Assembly (NCBI RefSeq): GCF_003207895.1
Contig: NZ_NKUB01000006.1
Coordinates: 62,001 to 126,000, forward strand
From: Komagataeibacter swingsii
Lineage (GTDB): Bacteria > Pseudomonadota > Alphaproteobacteria > Acetobacterales > Acetobacteraceae
Length of the DNA: 64,000 nt
Reading direction: 5' to 3'
The notes under the pieces were generated by a model. That model ran no database searches and had not been told where the DNA came from. It saw only the letters and a program-made list of their open reading frames with translations. Made by a program: the position numbers and the translations under genes. This document shows, piece after piece, positions 61,113 through 64,000 of the stretch; the stretch's first letter is position 1; each line of letters starts with the position of its first letter.

Positions 61113-64000
61113 ATGCTGGCCGTGACGTCTTCCCCCTGTGGTTCTTCTTCCCTGTGGCATGGTCTGGGTGATGATGCCGGTGCGTTCTGCACCCGTCATG
61201 TCGGGCCGGACGCCAGTGACGTGGCCGACATGCTGCGTGTGGTGGGGGCGGACAGCCTCGATGCGCTCATGGCGCAGACAGTGCCGGGCAATATCCGCCT
61301 GTCGGGCGCCATGGGCCTTGGCGCGGGTGTGCCCGAACATGTCGCGCTGGCCCGCCTGCGCGCGATCGCGGCGGAAAACCGGGTCCTGACATCGCTGATC
61401 GGACAGGGATATTACGATACGATCCTGCCCGGCGTGATCCAGCGCAACGTGCTGGAAAACCCGGCCTGGTACACGGCCTATACCCCGTACCAGCCTGAAA
61501 TCAGCCAGGGGCGGCTGGAAGCGCTGCTGAACTTCCAGACGCTGGTGATCGAACTGACCGGGTTGGCCGTGGCCAATGCCTCGCTGCTGGACGAGGGGAC
61601 AGCGGCAGCCGAGGCCATGGCCATGGCCCGCCGCGTGTCCAGAAGCAAGGCCAGTGCCTTCTTTGTCGATGCCGACTGCCACCCGCAGACCATCGCGGTC
61701 GTGCGCACCCGCGCCGAACCGATGGGCTGGCAGGTCGTGGTGGGTGATCCCGCCACCGATCTGGACCCGCAGGCGGTGTTTGGCGCGCTGTTCCAGTATC
61801 CGGGGTCATCGGGTGCAATCCGTGACCCGCGCGCATGGATCGAAAGCCTGCATGCGACGGGTGCGATTGCCAGTATGGCAGCAGACCCCATGGCGCTGAT
61901 GCTGCTGGAAAGCCCCGGCGCGCTGGGGGCGGATATCGCCATCGGGTCCATGCAGCGTTACGGCATGCCCATGGGGGCGGGCGGCCCGCATGCGGCCTAT
62001 ATGGCGACGCGCGATGCGTTCCGCCGCAATATTCCCGGTCGGATCGTGGGCGTATCCATCGATTCGCGCGGCAATCCCGCCTACCGTCTGGCGCTGCAGA
62101 CGCGCGAGCAGCATATCCGCCGTGAAAAGGCGACATCGAACATCTGCACCGCACAGGCGCTGCCCGCCATCGTATCGTCCATGTACGCGCTGTATCATGG
62201 GCCGGCGGGGCTGAAGGCCATCGCCACGCGCATCCACCGGCTGGCCACGATCATGGCGGCTGGCCTGCGCGCGCTGGGTGCCAAAGTGGTGACAACGGCG
62301 TTCTTTGACACGGTCATGGTTGAAACCGGCACGGATACGGACGGCGTGATGGCGCGCGCGCTGGATGCGGGCATGAACCTGCGCCGGGTTGACGCGACGC
62401 ATGTGGGCATAAGCCTTGATGAGACCACCACGCCGGACACGGTGCGCGCGGTATGGGCCAGTGTCAGTGGCGACGCGGCAAAGGTGGCGCAGGTCGAAGC
62501 CGGCCTTGCCGATATCGCCAGCCCCATCCCCGCGGGCCTTGTCCGCACGGGTACGATGCTGACGCAGCCCATCTTCTCCGCCTGCCGGTCGGAAACCGAC
62601 ATGCTGCGCTACCTGCGCCGCCTTGCTGATCGCGACCTGGCGCTGGACCGGTCCATGATCCCGCTGGGGTCATGCACCATGAAGCTGAACGCCACGGCGG
62701 AAATGCTGCCGATCACATGGCCGGAATTCTGCAATATCCATCCCTTTGCGCCAGCGGACCAGATGCGCGGCTATGCCCGCCTGTTTGCCGACCTGGAACG
62801 GATGCTGTGCCGGGTCAGCGGTTATGACGCCGTCTCGCTCCAGCCCAATTCCGGCGCGCAGGGGGAATTCGCGGGGCTTATGGCCATACGTGGCTACCAC
62901 CATGCCCGTGGCGACACGGGGCGGGACGTGTGCCTGATCCCGGCATCGGCGCATGGCACCAATCCCGCATCGGCCCAGATGGCGGGCATGCGCATTGTGG
63001 TGGTGGCGTGCGATTCGCAGGGCAATGTCGATATTGACGACCTGAAGGCCAGGATCGCGAAGCATGCCGACCAGCTTGCCGCGATCATGATTACCTATCC
63101 CTCCACCCATGGCGTGTTCGAGGACAACGTGCGCGAGATCTGCGCGCTGGTGCATGCGGCGGGCGGGCAGGTCTATGTCGATGGCGCGAACCTGAACGCG
63201 CAGGTGGGCCTTGCGCAGCCCGGCGTGTATGGCGGGGATGTCAGCCATTTCAACCTGCACAAGACCTTCTGCATACCGCATGGCGGCGGCGGTCCCGGCA
63301 TGGGGCCGATCGGGGTGGGCGCGCATCTTGCCCCCTACCTGCCCGCTGCGCCGCAGGAGGGGAAAGGCATCGCCATTTCCGCAGCCCCCTTCGGGTCCGC
63401 CGATGTGCTGCCCATTTCGTGGATGTACATGGTCATGATGGGCGATGCGGGGCTGAAGCGCGCAACCGAGGTCGCGATCCTGAACTCCAACTACATCGCA
63501 ACGCGGCTTTCGGCGCATTATCCGGTGCTGTACCGCGGCGTGAACGGGCGGGTCGCGCATGAATGCATCATCGACCTGCGCCCGCTGAAGGACAGGGTCG
63601 GCGTTACGGTGGACGACATCGCCAAACGCCTGATCGACCATGGCTTCCATGCGCCCACGGTCAGCTTTCCCGTCGCGGGCACCTTCATGATCGAACCCAC
63701 CGAATCCGAAAGCCGGGCCGAGCTGGACCGCTTCTGTGATGCGATGATCGCCATCCGCGCCGAAATCACGGCGGTTGAGAATGGCGAACTGACCATCGAC
63801 GACAGCCCCCTGCGCCACGCCCCGCATACCGTGCGCGACGTGACCGACCCGGACTGGTCCCATGTCTATGACCGCGCGCAGGCCTGCCTGCCGGGTGCCG
63901 TGGTGGCGGCCAGCAAATACTGGTCCCCGGTCAACCGGCTGGATAACGCCTATGGCGACCGCAACCTTGTCTGTTCGTGCCCCGATATCAGCGCCTATGC
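61113..64000 (+). CDS. gcvP: Glycine dehydrogenase (decarboxylating) GcvP, cut by the window edge
   Basis: A PLP enzyme that decarboxylates glycine and passes the aminomethyl group to GcvH. 962 codons are visible and the last residues read [15 protein letters not shown], matching the extreme C-terminus of the family, so only a few codons are missing. It is the single-chain form. It begins [38 protein letters not shown], and [45 protein letters not shown] is the N-terminal signature. The PLP lysine is K717 in [22 protein letters not shown] lies 1 base before ATG 61113; GTG 61122 at 10 bases is an alternative start. Confidence 0.96.
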   Translation, partial: MLAVTSSPCGSSSLWHGLGDDAGAFCTRHVGPDASDVADMLRVVGADSLDALMAQTVPGNIRLSGAMGLGAGVPEHVALARLRAIAAENRVLTSLIGQGYYDTILPGVIQRNVLENPAWYTAYTPYQPEISQGRLEALLNFQTLVIELTGLAVANASLLDEGTAAAEAMAMARRVSRSKASAFFVDADCHPQTIAVVRTRAEPMGWQVVVGDPATDLDPQAVFGALFQYPGSSGAIRDPRAWIESLHATGAIASMAADPMALMLLESPGALGADIAIGSMQRYGMPMGAGGPHAAYMATRDAFRRNIPGRIVGVSIDSRGNPAYRLALQTREQHIRREKATSNICTAQALPAIVSSMYALYHGPAGLKAIATRIHRLATIMAAGLRALGAKVVTTAFFDTVMVETGTDTDGVMARALDAGMNLRRVDATHVGISLDETTTPDTVRAVWASVSGDAAKVAQVEAGLADIASPIPAGLVRTGTMLTQPIFSACRSETDMLRYLRRLADRDLALDRSMIPLGSCTMKLNATAEMLPITWPEFCNIHPFAPADQMRGYARLFADLERMLCRVSGYDAVSLQPNSGAQGEFAGLMAIRGYHHARGDTGRDVCLIPASAHGTNPASAQMAGMRIVVVACDSQGNVDIDDLKARIAKHADQLAAIMITYPSTHGVFEDNVREICALVHAAGGQVYVDGANLNAQVGLAQPGVYGGDVSHFNLHKTFCIPHGGGGPGMGPIGVGAHLAPYLPAAPQEGKGIAISAAPFGSADVLPISWMYMVMMGDAGLKRATEVAILNSNYIATRLSAHYPVLYRGVNGRVAHECIIDLRPLKDRVGVTVDDIAKRLIDHGFHAPTVSFPVAGTFMIEPTESESRAELDRFCDAMIAIRAEITAVENGELTIDDSPLRHAPHTVRDVTDPDWSHVYDRAQACLPGAVVAASKYWSPVNRLDNAYGDRNLVCSCPDISAY

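Overview
The window is GC-rich (roughly 65% or more in coding regions), densely coding chromosomal DNA from an alphaproteobacterium. I read it as an acetic acid bacterium (Acetobacteraceae), most likely close to Komagataeibacter/Gluconacetobacter. The evidence is the overall protein character, an edd-eda pair, a tandem glycine riboswitch ahead of gcvTHP, alphaproteobacterial RNase E with an acidic insert in its S1 domain, and six copies of an ~80 bp A/T-tract palindromic repeat of a kind I associate with Komagataeibacter genomes. Nearly all of it looks like core genome. I see no insertion sequence, prophage, CRISPR array or plasmid backbone.

Layout. 1-628: no supportable gene. 629-8490 (+): two tandem cysteine desulfurases, a 2Fe-2S ferredoxin, mnmA, a GST-like gene, a GT4 glycosyltransferase, and a CobW-type GTPase overlapping a WD40 gene. 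8506-13195: a repeat, a second GT4 gene, then a ClC channel and two cation diffusion facilitators on the minus strand. 13345-20568: an FAD dehydrogenase, priA (-), xerC, a proline iminopeptidase and a two-lobed retropepsin-like protein. 20754-26728: a secreted Cys-pair protein and a PII gene (-), then ubiH, cysE, a YhiN-type flavoprotein and a HerA-like ATPase (+). 27036-29987: rne (-). 30649-33522: an amidase, then leuA with a leader peptide. 33629-40733: a Gly-zipper lipoprotein (-), then the elongasome genes mreB, mreC, mreD, mrdA and rodA with a DUF3293 gene. 40843-48372: glyS and glyQ (-), a DUF2076 gene and alkB (+), eda and edd (-). 48841-53699 (-): tRNA-Lys, a cyclophilin gene, coaD, gyrA and ssb. 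54014-58667 (+): uvrA, speD and speE. 58747-64000: a small monooxygenase-like gene (-), then the glycine riboswitch and gcvT, gcvH and gcvP. gcvP runs off the right edge within a few residues of its expected end.

Functional themes. Sulfur transfer to tRNA: two desulfurases, a ferredoxin and MnmA. Rod-shape and septal wall synthesis or turnover: mreBCD, mrdA, rodA and an amidase. Entner-Doudoroff sugar catabolism: edd, eda. Spermidine synthesis: speD, speE. Glycine cleavage: gcvTHP.

The most interesting signals are regulatory and small. (i) A 36-codon leader peptide ahead of leuA ends in GLLRLRLIRP, and its promoter would place transcription start at the AUG itself. (ii) A 49-codon ORF with a perfect Shine-Dalgarno lies between the glycine riboswitch and gcvT and ends in an ATGA overlap with gcvT. 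(iii) A weaker 42-codon ORF ends in a TGATG overlap with speD. (iv) The six dispersed repeats can each fold as a three-way junction, and four of them sit between convergent genes. None of these mechanisms is proven by the sequence alone.
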